Assembly: GCF_905147365.1 (NCBI RefSeq)
Contig: NC_056413.1
Coordinates: 4,778,501 to 4,842,500 of the forward strand
Length of the DNA: 64,000 nt
Origin: Aricia agestis
Lineage: Eukaryota > Arthropoda > Insecta > Lepidoptera > Lycaenidae
Direction: 5' to 3'
A model generated the notes under the pieces. That model was not told the DNA's origin and ran no database searches. It worked only from the letters and a program-made list of their open reading frames with translations. The position numbers and the translations under genes were made by a program. Below are positions 44,951 to 56,433 of the stretch, one piece after another (position 1 is the first letter of the stretch; every line of letters starts with the position of its first letter).

Positions 44951-45092
44951 ATTAGGGAGATCACCGCCGGCACACTTTTTGTATGATCGAGTCTACGGCG
45001 CACATACAGTTTGCATGGCCGCGTAATGCCGACTGTATGCGCGCTGCAGACTCGATCACATAAAAAGTGTGCCGTCGGCGATCTCCCTTAGT
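44951..45092. repeat. GC-rich foldback element next to the previous one
   Basis: Left TTAGGGAGATCACCGCCGGC, ACACTTTTTGTATGATCGAG. Right CTCGATCACATAAAAAGTGT, GCCGTCGGCGATCTCCCTTA. Inner GGCGCACATACAGT pairs with ACTGTATGCGCGC. It follows within a few bases of the element at 44647. Confidence 0.85.
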
Positions 45093-45271
45093 CTCAAAAC
45101 CTTCTCGTATTTTTAACCAACAATGATTTGTATAATATGGAAGATGTAAAAAATCATTTTTAATTAAATTAAAATTATTATGGAAATGTTTTATTATTTT
45201 TGATGACCATACGCAATATGAAATTGTAAAATATTTTTTTTAACGGCGGACATTTAACAAACCTAGTTTAT

Positions 45272-48200
45272 TTATTCCTCAAAAAAGTCTTCACCCTGAT
45301 CTGAACAATCCTCAGGTCTAAAAGTGTCGTCGTTGTTATATTGTGTATGAGGTTTTGATGGTTTTTTAGTCTTTAGCTTCTCCTGACGAACTCCAAGCTA
45401 AAACAGAAAAAGTTAACAAAATCAGATAACCAAGTTTTTCTTCTATTAATTTAATTCTAAGTTTATTCTTATGATTTTATTTTAATGTTCTTCTTAGGGT
45501 TCCATACCCAAAGGGTAAAAACGGGACCCTATTACTAAGACTTATTGTCTGTCCGTCTGTTTGTGTCATTGCAACTTTGTGCTGTCTCCCGCTTTGTATG
45601 GGGAGGGAAATTGGAATCTTCCTACTCCTCTATTTTCTTCTGATTAATTTCGTTACGGGTTCCAAGACAGCTTTAGCATGTCCCTCGGGCTCCCTGAGAT
45701 CATATCAAAGGGTTTTCGTGGTTGGATACCGCTATTGATCCTGGCAACACAGGAGATACAGTGGTGGGAATGTGTGGTGGGCCAAAGCCCGTTAAAAAAA
45801 TATATGGGGGGCTCCCATACAACAAACGTAATTTTTTTCAATTTTTTTTTGCTCTATATCAATAATGGCAACAGGGTAGGTACTTACTTGATTTTTTCTC
45901 AAAGTCCTTAGTTATAATTTGTACTTTAATATTTAATAATAATATTAAAATAAAATATTAAGGGGGGCTCCCATACAAAAAACACAATTTATGGCCCGAT
46001 TTGGCTCTATAATGGTACGGACCCTTCGCGCGCGAGTCCGACTCGCACTTGGCCAATTATTTACATTGTTTTGGATTAAACGTATGAAATAATTGTATTA
46101 TTTAATAGTAAAAAAATATTATTTTGAGTACAAAATGATGTAAAATCTATTGAGCTTTTACATTATTATGAGAAATCAAATATGTAAATGTGATACACTT
46201 TTTAAACTCTAACCGCTAACGTAATAATGAATCTAACACGCTTCTCTGTCAAAAATAAATATCTTTCGTTACTGAACCCTAACTTCCAGATCACCTGATC
46301 GAGGTCATTGCGCTCGCGCAGCGCGCATGTACTAGGGTTGACAACATTTTCTTTTGCGGTATTTAAATAAAAAGGTATGGAAGAAAAATAAATTGTCTTT
46401 CAGCGCTGCACTTTCACAGTGAACTCTATGTAAGTACTCGGGCAAAGCAACAGCACGTCAATAGAATTGGCAAGAGACTTGAGCGCCTCCCCTCGGGAAC
46501 CCGTGCATTCTGGTCTCTGGCCAAAGCTATTGAAGGAAATTTCTGCAAGCCAACCCTACCATCCCTACACGTAGGAAATGGATCGTTGGCCCAGGACGCA
46601 AAAGACAAAGCCGATCTTCTGGGCAAGCTCTTTGCGTCAAACTCGACCCTGGATGATGGGGGGCAGAAACTGCCGACCATACCGCTATGCACGAGCATCA
46701 TGTCGGATATACGGTTTCATCAGCGCTCAGTGCGAAAAGCCCTCTGTTCCCTTGATATTCAAAAGTCGAGTGGGCCTGACGGAATCCCGCCTATTGTGTT
46801 GAAAAAGTGTGCTCCAGAGTTGGCTCCGGTCTTGACGCGTCTTTTTCAGCTCTCCTATTCCACTGGCATCGTCCCGGCTTCCTGGAAGACAGCCTTGGTG
46901 CACCCGATCCCCAAAAAAGGTGATCGCTCAAATCCTTCCAACTACAGACCAATCGCTATAACCTCTCTCTTCTCGAAGATAATGGAATCCATTATCAATA
47001 GCCAGCTACTTCGATACTTGGACGGCCAGGGATTGCTAAGCGACAAACAATAAGGGTTCCGTAAGGGTCGCTCGGCTGGTGATCTCTTGGCATACCTGAC
47101 TCATCGTTGGGCTCAGGCAATTGAGTCGAAGGCAGAGGCATTGGCTGTTAGTTTAGACATTGCGAAGGCCTTTGATCGGGTTTGGCATAAAGCGCTGCTA
47201 TCAAAGCTTCCATCATACGGGCTGCCCGAGAAATTATGTAAGTGGGTCACTAGTTTCTTAGCAGACAGAAGCATAAAGGTCGTAGTTGACAGCGAATGCT
47301 CGGAAACTCAGTCTGTTAATGCTGGTGTCCCTCAGGGCTGTGTGCTACCGCCTACTGTATTCATACTGCATATCAATGACATGTTACAAACCAAAGACAT
47401 TCATTGCTATGCGGATGATAGTACAGGTGATGCTGTATATACCGGCTCCCCTAATATTTCTCGGCAAAATGACACTGAGAGTCGAAACGAACTTGTGTCT
47501 AAGGTGGAGAATTCATTGGAGAAGGTCTCTGAATGGGGTAGACGTAACTTAGTCCAATTCAACCCCGCCAAGGCACAAGTCTGCGCGTTCACCACTAAAA
47601 AGTCACCAATGGTCGTTTATCCTCGTTTCGAGGGCACATCTTTAACCATCTCCCCTAGCATTGAGATACTTGGCGTCAACATATCGAGCGAAGTCCATTT
47701 CCGATATCATCTTGAGGGTAAGGCCAAATTAGCCTCGAAGAAGCTTGGCGTTCTTAACAGAGCGAGACAGTACTTCAGTCCGGACCAACGCCTACAACTC
47801 TACAAGGCGCAGGTTCGGCCTCATATGGAATATTGTTCTCATCTCTGGGCAGGGGCGCCAAAATACCAACTGCTCCCTCTGGATCGTATCCAACGAAGGG
47901 CTGCTCGAATTGTTGTCTGCCATAGTGTTTCAAACAACTTGGACCCCCTGGAATTACGCCGAGATGTTGCTTCACTCTGCATCCTCTATCGGTTGTATCA
48001 CGGGGAGTGCTCTGACGAATTGTTCGGAATCATACCACCTGCAACTTTTCGTTATCGTCCCACGCGAAAAACATACCATCCTCATCACCTTGATGAGTGG
48101 CAGTCTTCCACAGTGCGTTTTTCGCGTAACTTTCTGCCGCGCGCTGTGAAACTCTGGAATGAACTGTCACCAGCAGTATTTCCGGACCGATACGACCTGC

Positions 48201-51200
48201 AAACCTTCAAGAAAAGAGCGTATACCCTCTTAAAAGGCCGGCAACGCACCTGCAGCTCTTCTGATGTTGCGAGTGTCCATGGGCGACGGTAGTTGCTTAC
48301 CATCAGGTGACCCGTTTGCTCGTTTGCCCCCTTATTTAATAAAAAAAAAAGTATTATCACTTTGTTACACCCTGTATAAGTCATTTTCGCCAAAATGTCC
48401 CATACGTTAATTGATATTTTCGGTGTCGATATGATGTTATCAACTTATCACATATTTAATGATCTAATTTCTAATGTTTTGAAAATCGTTCATTAAAAAA
48501 GCTGCTAAAGTTAGGTCACAGGATGGTGAGAAATTTGGCCATTCATCTATAGCTCATTGTCTTCTCATCTATAAGTAGTTAGTAGTCCATAGAAAATAAT
48601 TTATTCTTTTGGTGTATGTCTATTTGACGAGTTGCCAGTAGGTTTTACAGTTTCTCACCTGTTGAACAAGATTAAATGGGCCTATTCCATTCATGAATGC
48701 TTCTTTGAAAGCCTTTTGAAGTGGTTTCTTTTTAAACATTACACACTGTGTTTTTAAAGTATCAGCCATATCATCTGGCAAATCTGAAAGAGAAAGATAT
48801 TTTTTTTAAGTCACTATTATAGAATTCTTTTAATTTATTTCTCTTTTAATCTTATTAAAAAACTGTATAGAAATTGTGTTACTAAAAAATTTACCAGCAG
48901 ATAACTAAGTTTAAGTACTACCGGCGCCTTGGACGAGAATTCTACTGCGCCAAGGGTGCTGGTAGTGCTAAATAAAAATGGGTTCTGTGCATAAGTATAC
49001 TACAGTGCATAATACAGTCACGGCCGTAGCTAGAGGGGGGCATTGGGGGGCAATGCCCTACCTTAAAAATATCAAAACCCTAGAAAATCAATCAATTATG
49101 TCATTTTTTTTTTACTTCTGCCCTACCTGTAACCAATGCTACCCTACCTCAAATCTGACTCTAGCTACAGCCCTGAATACAGTGCATAAGTCTTATGCAC
49201 TGTTGCTGTCTGCACTCTGTATTGGACATGTAACTTGACAGGAGAAATACCTTGTTGAGTTGCTCCCCCTAACAATACCAATACCATCTAAGTATTGGTA
49301 TTGTTAGGGGGAGGAACTCTACTCTCTACCCAGGGCTCCGAACAAAAAGGAGTGCCAAAGGAAAACAGAGCCCCTTTTTTAGCACTACCAGCACCCTTGG
49401 CGCCGTAGAAATCTTGTCCAAGGCGCCGGTAGTAATTAAACCACCACTGGATGTATGAATATTCTTATACAGTGCGTTAGTGTAAACGCCGTTATCCTTG
49501 AAACCATCAAATGAGCCCGTCAAAATGAACAACTTTTTCTATGAGAACAATGCTGGGAACTCAAAAAAAAGCCGTCTTCATACCCATACAGATGCTCGGA
49601 ATGGCAATTTGTATGGGTATGATGACGGATTTTCTTGATTTCCCAGCATTGTTCTCATAGAAAAAGTTGTTCATTTTGTATAAATAGGGTAATATTGGAT
49701 TATATACCTGTGTCCTCAAAGCTATAGGTTTTGGGTCTTATATCATATACCCTATAGTCTAATATTAGCTTTACTGGTATTTGTTCCTCTTCCTCCTCAT
49801 TAATGTTGTGCACATAAAATGACACCTCAATGTGAGAACCATCTAATATTTTGAATAATTCTGCTTCAATATTAAGTAAATTCTAAAAATGAAATAACTA
49901 TTATACTTAAATTTTTAAGTACACAGCTCTACATTCAATTAACAAAACATGCTGAATTATTTACTGTGTTATACAATCATACAAATGAAAATGTCTGTCT
50001 TTCTCTGGCACATTAGGATTTTACAAAAAGAAAGACAGAACTTTAATCATTATCTTTTTAATGCTTTGATTGTGGGAATAACAGACTCAATAGATACTCA
50101 CTTGTTATGCAACCACCGGTGGCCGCTTAGTTGCTTGATGGGTTAATAAATATCTTTATTATTAGTAAGAGGGATAACATAATATATAGCAAAAATCACC
50201 TTTAATGCATCATACTGTTCCAGTCTATCATAATAAGCTACTAATCCGTTCCTTATGGAGCAGAGGCACTCCGGCAGCAGAATATTCTTGTAGTCCTCCA
50301 TGACAGCTTTGAAGTTGAATCCAACTGGTAGAGACGATTTTGTCACAGTGTTTTTATCTAAAAGTATATAATTGAAGCATTTTTATCAGACTGCATAAAA
50401 AGGGGAGTTATTTAAAGTATATGTTTGTTTATTTTTAATTTTAATTAAATTTAATACAAGGTCAAATTATTATGTGGTGGTTGGAGTACATAGTTTCTTA
50501 GCTAGTGCTACTTGCTCTGCCGTGTAGACACTAAAGCGCAGTAAGTGCAAAATCATGATTCGGAGAAAAACGCATTTAAAGTTTAAAAACGTAAAAAAAT
50601 ATATTAAAATGTATTTGTTTTGTGCTTTTTCAACTTTATCTCAAAGGGAATAACGTAAACTTAATCCTAGACGTAAAGAATGCCATGAAAACCCCATGAA
50701 TAATTTATTACAGTACAGGCATTAATATTTTTGGGGCCCCTTTACTGCACAGAAAAAAACCGAGAATTACATATTAAAACGCAGTAAAAAAGGTGCATTA
50801 TTGCACTTTAGTTAGTTTTGTGTTCTAGAACATAAAAGAAGTAGTGCATACAAATGAAACAGCATAATAATTTAATTATGAAAATTTTATTTTTAATAAT
50901 CAAATAGGATGCGTTTTTCATTTGAACTTCGTTTCTAAGCTTAATATTTATTAAAAAACCTGCATTTTTGCTATTATCTTCTCTTAGTACGTTAACATCG
51001 TTATTTTAAAATAATGCTTAAAACTGTAAATACCTAGCACTATATTTTAAAAAATACCATTTTTATGTGCATTAGGAATACTAAGCACTTCATTATAAAA
51101 TTAATCAGTCCATAATTGGCACTGAAAGGAACACAAAAATCTATAAAATGGTGGAACTGAGAAATAAGTGGTATATTAATAAGTAACTTATCAATTGTCA

Positions 51201-52781
51201 TTAATAAAAATTAAAACCGGCCAAAATTAAGCGATTACACTTATTGTTAATTAATATGGCGTCATTTTAACCATTGTTGATATAGTAAAATCTAATATTG
51301 ACCTCACTATGCAATAATAATCACTATAATTGAATATCAAAATACGATTTACAATAGCCTGCAAGTACTTATATCTTTTTGTAAAAGATAGTTGTACGAA
51401 TTGCATACATACAACTCTTTCAAAGAATACTATACAAATACTGCATTTTAGTAAGTAGTATAGATTATATCAATATAGCAATTAACTTTTTAAAATGCAG
51501 TATTATACCTGAATTTACTGCATTTTAATTAGTAATCACTAGTACTGATTAAATGCAGTAAAAACTGTTTGTATGGAGTTAACATATACTGCGTTTTAAT
51601 TAGGTTTTTACGTGACTGTGTGTGTATACGGAACTATTTAAAAAACAGTATTTTATTTGTATTTACTGCGTTTTAATCTGAAATCACAAAAAAATCCTTG
51701 CAGCAAGTGATTTTACTGCGATTTATATAGCAATAATGTCTTTTTAGCGGTAAAATGGGGTCGTTACTGCATTTTCAAAAAACTTTAAGGTTAAAAATAA
51801 AATACTTCCATGTAACGTAGGATAATGTGAGTAAGCCAGAAATAAAGAGAAAAAAATGTAGATTTAGAATATATAAAAAACCGGAAAATCACCAAAATGC
51901 GCCTTACTGCGCTTTAGTGTCTGCACAGCAGTGGTAGTGACAACAGAAGCTTTAAAATATTTGAATCATAGCTTACAAAGACACAAGGCCTGAAAAAGCT
52001 AATTAAAAATGTGGTAAAGCCATGTGACTCACCACTATCCATTTCAATTCTTAGGCCGTGTTTAACTTCTGTGGCAGCACCGTGCTGCATGTGGTACACT
52101 ATACAGCAGTGGTCTCCCGCAACATAAGACTGAACCTCAACTCCTGACAGCATAGTCATCAGTTCCAATTCATTCTTCAAACTTTCTACGGAATTGGTCA
52201 GGAATATTTTCTGTAATAATGTGAGTTAATGTAATTTAAAGATAAGAATATAAATTTAGGGCCTGTTTCACCACTTCCTGCCATCCAAAATATGCCATAT
52301 CTGGCAAATTTTGGATAGCCTATCGGCTATCCACAACTTACCTTGACAGAGTATGGAGCATTTGTCAGATAAGTTGTGGATAGCCTATCCGGCATTTATC
52401 AGGAAGTGGTGAAACAGGCTTTTAGCTTAGTTATTAAACATTAGTTGCTTTTAAATGTTGGTTACCTCAGGACGGACAAATGAATCGTCCGTTTTCTTTG
52501 AAGGCAAGACCTTCTGTCTGTATTTGTTTCGTTGTATTTGAAATAGTTTGTTATGAGTCTCTTTTAGTTTCAGTTCCAATTGGCGTACCTCTTCTTCTAG
52601 GTCATCGCAATCGTCCGTCGATGGCTTTTTGGCTAAATATACAAAAAGTATTCAGTCAGTCCGTAGATAATGGTAATAATCAAAAACAATTATATTAAAA
52701 CTTTGAATACTTACGCGCCTGACGGAACATTTTTGTTATTTTAGGTTGTTTCTTCATTGTTACTTTTTTGAGCATTTTCAT
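45272..52781 (-). CDS. CENP-O-like kinetochore protein, 7 exons
   Basis: Exons in transcript order: 52781-52715, 52632-52466, 52210-52033, 50357-50200, 49882-49708, 48783-48659, 45397-45272. All phases join and give 331 residues. The basic start MKMLKKVTMKKQPKITKMF is followed by a charged coiled-coil-like stretch (DDLEEEVRQLELKLKETH). Then come MLSGVEVQSY and HGLRIEMD, and LPVGFNFKAVMEDYKNILLP. LLNIEAELFKI precedes VKLILDYRVYDIRPKT, and the family-like KKPLQKAFKEAF precedes an acidic tail. This order (coiled coil, then two RWD-like halves, with a late TKPLHQVF-like block) resembles CENP-O of the inner kinetochore, which pairs with CENP-P. Similarity is weak; CENP-P or an unrelated protein remains possible. 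The AATAAA signal overlaps the stop codon (GGAATAAATAAAC). A LINE B copy fills most of the last intron, on the opposite strand. Confidence 0.6.
45497..46063 (+). mobile_element. Dispersed repeat (AGGGTTCC...CGCACTTGGCC) with nested fragment
   Basis: It begins AGGGTTCCATACCCAAAGGG, TAAAAACGGGACCCTATTAC and ends GGTACGGACCCTTCGCGCGC, GAGTCCGACTCGCACTTGGC, the hallmarks of a common lepidopteran repeat. About 45717-45806 is interrupted by the retroposon 3' fragment also seen at 16105-16217. Intronic. Confidence 0.65.
46430..48350 (+). mobile_element. LINE B: 5'-truncated non-LTR retrotransposon with one stop
   Basis: It lies in the last intron of the CENP-O-like gene, antisense to it. One reading frame runs from before 46586 through RLPSGTRAFWSLAKAIEG and the reverse transcriptase blocks to 48292, broken once by TAA at 47051-47053. 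The 3' end carries GGCCGGCAACGCACCTGCAG, GGTGACCCGTTTGCTCG and a poly-A at about 48339-48350. Fragments of this tail recur at 24150, 25268, 30248 and 40379. Confidence 0.9.
46586..48292 (+). pseudogene. Reverse transcriptase of LINE B, single nonsense codon
   Basis: The segment before the break includes SSGPDGIPPIVLKK and NYRPIAITSLFSKIMESI. After the TAA at 47051 the same frame continues with FRKGRSAGDLLAYLTHRW, LDIAKAFDRVWHKAL, GVPQGCVLPPTVF, the catalytic YADDS and ILGVNISSEVHF. No frameshift was seen. The copy at 61621 has a tyrosine codon (TAC) where this copy has TAA, so a single base change broke it. The endonuclease is missing. It is a typical jockey/CR1-group enzyme with D in LDIAKAFD and DD in YADD. 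Confidence 0.88.
48919..49439. repeat. 520-bp inverted-repeat element with nested repeats
   Basis: Left TTTAAGTACTACCGGCGCCT, TGGACGAGAATTCTACTGCG, CCAAGGGTGCTGGTAGTGCT. Right inverse AGCACTACCAGCACCCTTGG, CGCCGTAGAAATCTTGTCCA, AGGCGCCGGTAGTAATTAAA. The arms are about 60 bases. Inside lie a CGGCCGTAGCTAGAGGGGGG-type repeat and a hairpin at about 49262-49312 (TAACAATACCAATACC / GGTATTGGTATTGTTA). Intronic to the CENP-O-like gene. Confidence 0.8.
49485..49679. repeat. Composite foldback sharing a left arm with the 22126 MITE
   Basis: 49485-49548 matches the left arm and loop of the MITE at 22126 (CCATCAAATGAGCCCGTCAA, CTTTTTCTATGAGAACAA). It then runs into a different hairpin (GCTGGGAA..., CATACCCATACA / TGTATGGGTATG) and returns through the inverse loop sequence. 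It stops before the outer arm, so only one outer end is present. Confidence 0.75.
52260..52420. repeat. MITE with ends GCCTGTTTCACCACTTCCTG
   Basis: The left end GGCCTGTTTCACCACTTCCT and the right end AGGAAGTGGTGAAACAGGC are inverse. Inner GGATAGCC...GGCTATCCACAACTTA pairs with TAAGTTGTGGATAGCC. Same family as 40729-40850. It is in intron 2 of the CENP-O-like gene. Confidence 0.85.
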
Positions 52782-53394
52782 TTGAGTGAGTAAAAATTAC
52801 TACCCCTCACCAGAAACTTAACTTTGCAGTTTTGCGTTAAATTTCTTCATAAAATAAAGAAGTTTATGTACACACAAACAAACTTGAAACAAACCACAAA
52901 TTGTAGCAGTGCAGTTGAAAAACGAAATTTTGAATTTGACATTGACATTTGACCATAAATTTTTTTTCTTCTTATAATGGCACTTCGGCTTTAACCATGG
53001 CCAGTGTCGAGTATTCGGAGCGTGCGAAGTGGGTGGAGGGAGTAAAGAAAGCGATTGCCGCGCTTGCCGTGGCAAAAATATGCAACCAAAGGGGCTCAGT
53101 TAATAGCCAAACAAACTTGTCAATCTTGTTTTGAAATTTTTAGAAATTGGTTTTTGTATCGTAGACTGCAAAAATAACAGCAAAAATAGGTAGTACGTAT
53201 ACAAATTTAATGTTTTTTTCTAAATCCACTAGGAAATTAGATCAGATAGCTGCTGTGAAAATGAAAAAGTATGTGATTCGATATACTTAACCTAAAATTG
53301 CATTATCAGTCAAGTCAATTTTATTTGAGTTGCATTTTATAAAGATATTAATTATGTACCTAACTATTGTTTTAGTGTTGATGAATGATGGACC

Positions 53395-53860
53395 ACCATG
53401 ATCTCCAAAACCCGACGACAAAACTTGCAGTGATAGTTTCATAGAATACCTATTTCATTTAAATCCAAAGTATCAGGTGGAAGAAACAGTGACTCACAAA
53501 TGACAATAAACCAGATACTACATCTGGATTAACTGATCTTTTAGAAGCTGGAGATAGAGTTTGAATGAAAAAGGTTTTTCAAGTAAGCAAGTCTTAGATG
53601 AAAGGGGTAAAAAAGTTAAAATTATTATGCCCCCATTTTGAGCAAAACAAAACGAGTACTTTCAAGAAGAAAACGGAAGGACTTGCTATATTGAAGTGAT
53701 TGAAAGCAATGATATTCTATGTTACTATTTTAGAAACTCATTGATTGAAAGTGTATTAATGCAAAGACTCAGAAACATGAAGAATGTTTGCAGTGTTTTA
53801 GTAAATTTATATACTCCGATTTTCTTCCAGAGTATTAATGTTGTAAAAAATAAATAAAAA
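53395..53860 (+). pseudogene. Degenerate DDE-type transposase relic
   Basis: Frames must be changed and stops ignored to read it. Pieces include TSGLTDLLEAGDRV, KQVLDERGKKVKIIMPPF and CYIEVIESNDILCYYF. The LLEAGDRV...KGF...LDERG...IIMPPF pattern resembles the DDE_Tnp_4 group common in insects (Harbinger-like). An AATAAATAAAAACA end near 53850 may be a poly-A signal. Identification is tentative. Confidence 0.4.
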
Positions 53861-54735
53861 CAAGATTTTTAAAAACATTACATTTATTTTTTTCAAGTAT
53901 AAAGTATTGCTTGTATTTTTGTTACTGATTAAAGCAGCAATATGTTTGCACTTGCCGCTCTGGTTATAAACGCAGCTGCATTTTACTCCAGCAACAACTC
54001 GATCATTATTATCTATCTGTAAGAATGAATAAAAATGTTTAGACTTGCTTTATCTAAATGCTTATTTTTTTTACGTCCGTGAATGCTTAGTTACGTTTTT
54101 GGTTGGTTCATTACTTACGTTTGATGTCACCGATGTTCAACGAATTATATTGGCTCGTATTAAATAACATTGCCATTAGTTCTTAGCTCTTCTACATCTC
54201 TTACATATCCTGCTAACACCAATTTATTTCCTTTTAGCATAGATTGGGCCTTGAAACTTATTTAGTGTTTTATACTTTCAAAACCAGTTTTTTATGATTA
54301 TATTCATTTTCCACAAGTAGTTTTTAACTAAAGCTAACCCAAATACCATTAATTATGTTCTAAATATATTTTATTTGCTATAATATTTACAAAATAAACA
54401 AACTATTGTTGTTTATTTTTTGACACATGCCCCTAAAACTTCGTTTGAAATAAGTATATCACTACTGACCTGCACGTTCCGAAACAATAATCAATTTTTT
54501 CTTTAAGTATCGTCAGGTCAGTCAGGTCTAAAGTCTAGTCAAAATCTAAGTATAAAGTCAATACAGTCAAGAAGTCAAGTCGGTCAATTCAGTAAAGTGG
54601 TAGACTTTGATACTACATTGACTTTTAAAGAGATATTATGGCGTGGATATGGCTTTAAAAATTTTTATGCTCCAACTTTTGAAAAAAAAATCTCTAGCTC
54701 TCATACTAATTATCTTTAATCTCTATTCCGCTAGG

Positions 54736-55122
54736 TATAGTCTGTCAAGAAAGTCATGATGGCTGCAAAATTTTTAAATAAAATAAAAAATATGAGAACC
54801 TTATATTATTCGAGATAAAAATGTGTAAGTGACAATATTTAGCCCCAATTTCACCAACAACTGTTAAAGTTAACGCTCGAATTAGTACCACGTTACCTCT
54901 TTCATTTTTCTTATGAATCAAGAATTTTATGAAAAAAAAATCAAGCTGTTAACACTAACATACGTTGGTGAAATTGCTAATTAATTAAATTGGGGCTTAA
55001 AATGTAATATGTAATAACTAATTAGCGTTCTCTGTGAAAATACGAAGAAAAAATACACTTTATTGGCGTGAAATACGTTTAGAAAATTTTCCCGCCTGTC
55101 ATGACTTTCTTGACGGACTATA
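54736..55122. repeat. MITE with ends TATAGTC(T/C)GTCAAGAAAG, carrying a nested MITE
   Basis: Left TATAGTCTGTCAAGAAAGTC and right GACTTTCTTGACGGACTATA are inverse over 25 bases with few changes. A single related end (TATAGTCCGTCAAGAAAGTG) is at 28034. The inside includes the separate element at 54839-55002. Confidence 0.8.
54839..55002. repeat. Nested MITE with ends TTAGCCCCAATTTCACCAAC
   Basis: Left TTAGCCCCAATTTCACCAAC, AACTGTTAAAGTTAACGCTC; right GTTAACACTAACATACGTTG, GTGAAATTG...AATTGGGGCTTAA. It is related to 6918-7092. It lies within the outer element at 54736-55122, so it inserted later. Confidence 0.75.
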
Positions 55123-56012
55123 TAATATTAACTTTATGCTCTCATACTAATATGAAGCAGTTTTCATTTTAGTACCTAACCAAAGAGAATGTCATATACT
55201 TGTACCTAACTAGATCATAGATGGCGTATGGGTAGACAACTATCGGTGATACCCATGCTGCATGCATCACTGATTGCCACAAAATAGGGGAAAAGAAAAA
55301 ATTTTGAAAAACACGCAATAATATTTCAATGAATAGGTAGGGTAATAGAGTTAGTATAACTATGTTTTAGTTAAAACAGCTCATGTAAGAAATAACACTA
55401 TTATTTATCGTCATTCGTACACCAAATGCCACAGGAGTTTCAAATTTTGATTTTGACAATATTATCTTGCCTGCAATAGGCATGTTGACTATTTTTTTTT
55501 CTTATCGGTAATTGAAAGACACTTAAAAAATAGAAACATCGTTGAAAGAATGACTCTGATAGCTTAAAAATTCATCAAGATATGACAATTCAAATATCTC
55601 ATAAAAAAGACCTGCCCGAAACGCTCCATACAAAGTGCTACGAAAGTATGACGTCAGTCTTTCGTAGTTTGTACGCATCGGGAGACAACTTTGTCCGACA
55701 GGTATATTAAGTATTGCGTTTATGAAAGTGGTTTCATAACAAAAGTTGCTTTTAATTGCATAAGTTATCGAATTGTATTAAGAATTTTAATTGAAAAAAA
55801 AATCGACCTCAATATCCACCTTTAGGAGCATAACAAAAAAAAAGACAAATGCTATCAAGCTGAAATTTTGGGAACACTTATTTTTTTACTGTGATTTCTT
55901 TATTTTATTAACAAAATTCGCTAATCTTTGACCTTGTGATCATCCCTATAATTGTGCACGATAACGAATATTCAATTACTAATAATATTCTAACCAATAT
56001 TAGAATAGAATA

Positions 56013-56110
56013 GAATATTTTTATTGCAAGAATGTAGTGTTACATAGGTCTTAAGTCTTAACATTAATTAATATATTATTGTTCTTATACATTCTGTTAT
56101 ACAAATGGCG
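56013..56110 (+). repeat. Short dispersed repeat
   Basis: AGAATAGAATATTTTTATTG, CAAGAATGTAGTGTTACATA, GGTCTTAAGTCTTAACATTA: the pattern of a common lepidopteran retroposon end. Small and non-coding. Confidence 0.35.
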
Positions 56111-56392
56111 TGCAAATGTACATCGAAAATATCAGCTACTGAACTATAATAAGTAATAACAAAATACGATAGGATTCAATTAAGTAGTTATTATTTTAAC
56201 AAAATTAGTGTAACAATGTCAAGGTAATGTCAGAAAGTTAATTAATTAAATATAATTTAGTAATATATTGCATTATTTATTTATTGCACAACGAAAACCC
56301 CCCCCTCTTCTAACATGTAGTGATTATTATTAAATTATGAATATAATTGAGTACTTTTTGGTCAATACACTAGTTGTACACCTAGTCAAGTG

Positions 56393-56433
56393 CCTACCTG
56401 TTAGACCCAGATGATCTGGGTCTAACAGGTAGG
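56393..56433. repeat. Perfect 41-bp palindrome
   Basis: Two 20-base arms, CCTACCTGTTAGACCCAGAT and its exact reverse complement, flank a single G. It is followed by an extra AGGTAGG duplication. It may be a centre of a foldback element or a recent hairpin. Confidence 0.9.

Larger units (their letters stand above)
41135..45271. other. Intergenic stretch rich in foldback elements
   Basis: No coding exon was recognised between STT3A and the CENP-O-like gene. The STT3A 3' UTR must begin here. AATAAA candidates include one near 43258, but none could be chosen. Separate entries give the MITEs at 41170, 41349, 42075, 43477, 44647 and 44951. The open frame at 44468-44914 runs through a foldback and is not regarded as a gene. 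Confidence 0.5.

Noticed and set aside
47087..48292. LINE B frame after the stop treated as a separate gene
   Set aside because: It is the same reading frame as the upstream part, separated by a single nonsense codon, so it is one reverse transcriptase pseudogene.
52949..53134. Plus-strand frame starting MASVEYSERAKWVEGVKK, divergent from the CENP-O-like promoter
   Set aside because: The start has codon use like coding DNA, but it ends after 45 codons in AT-rich sequence and no continuing exon or motif was found. It could be a relic; not enough to call a gene.
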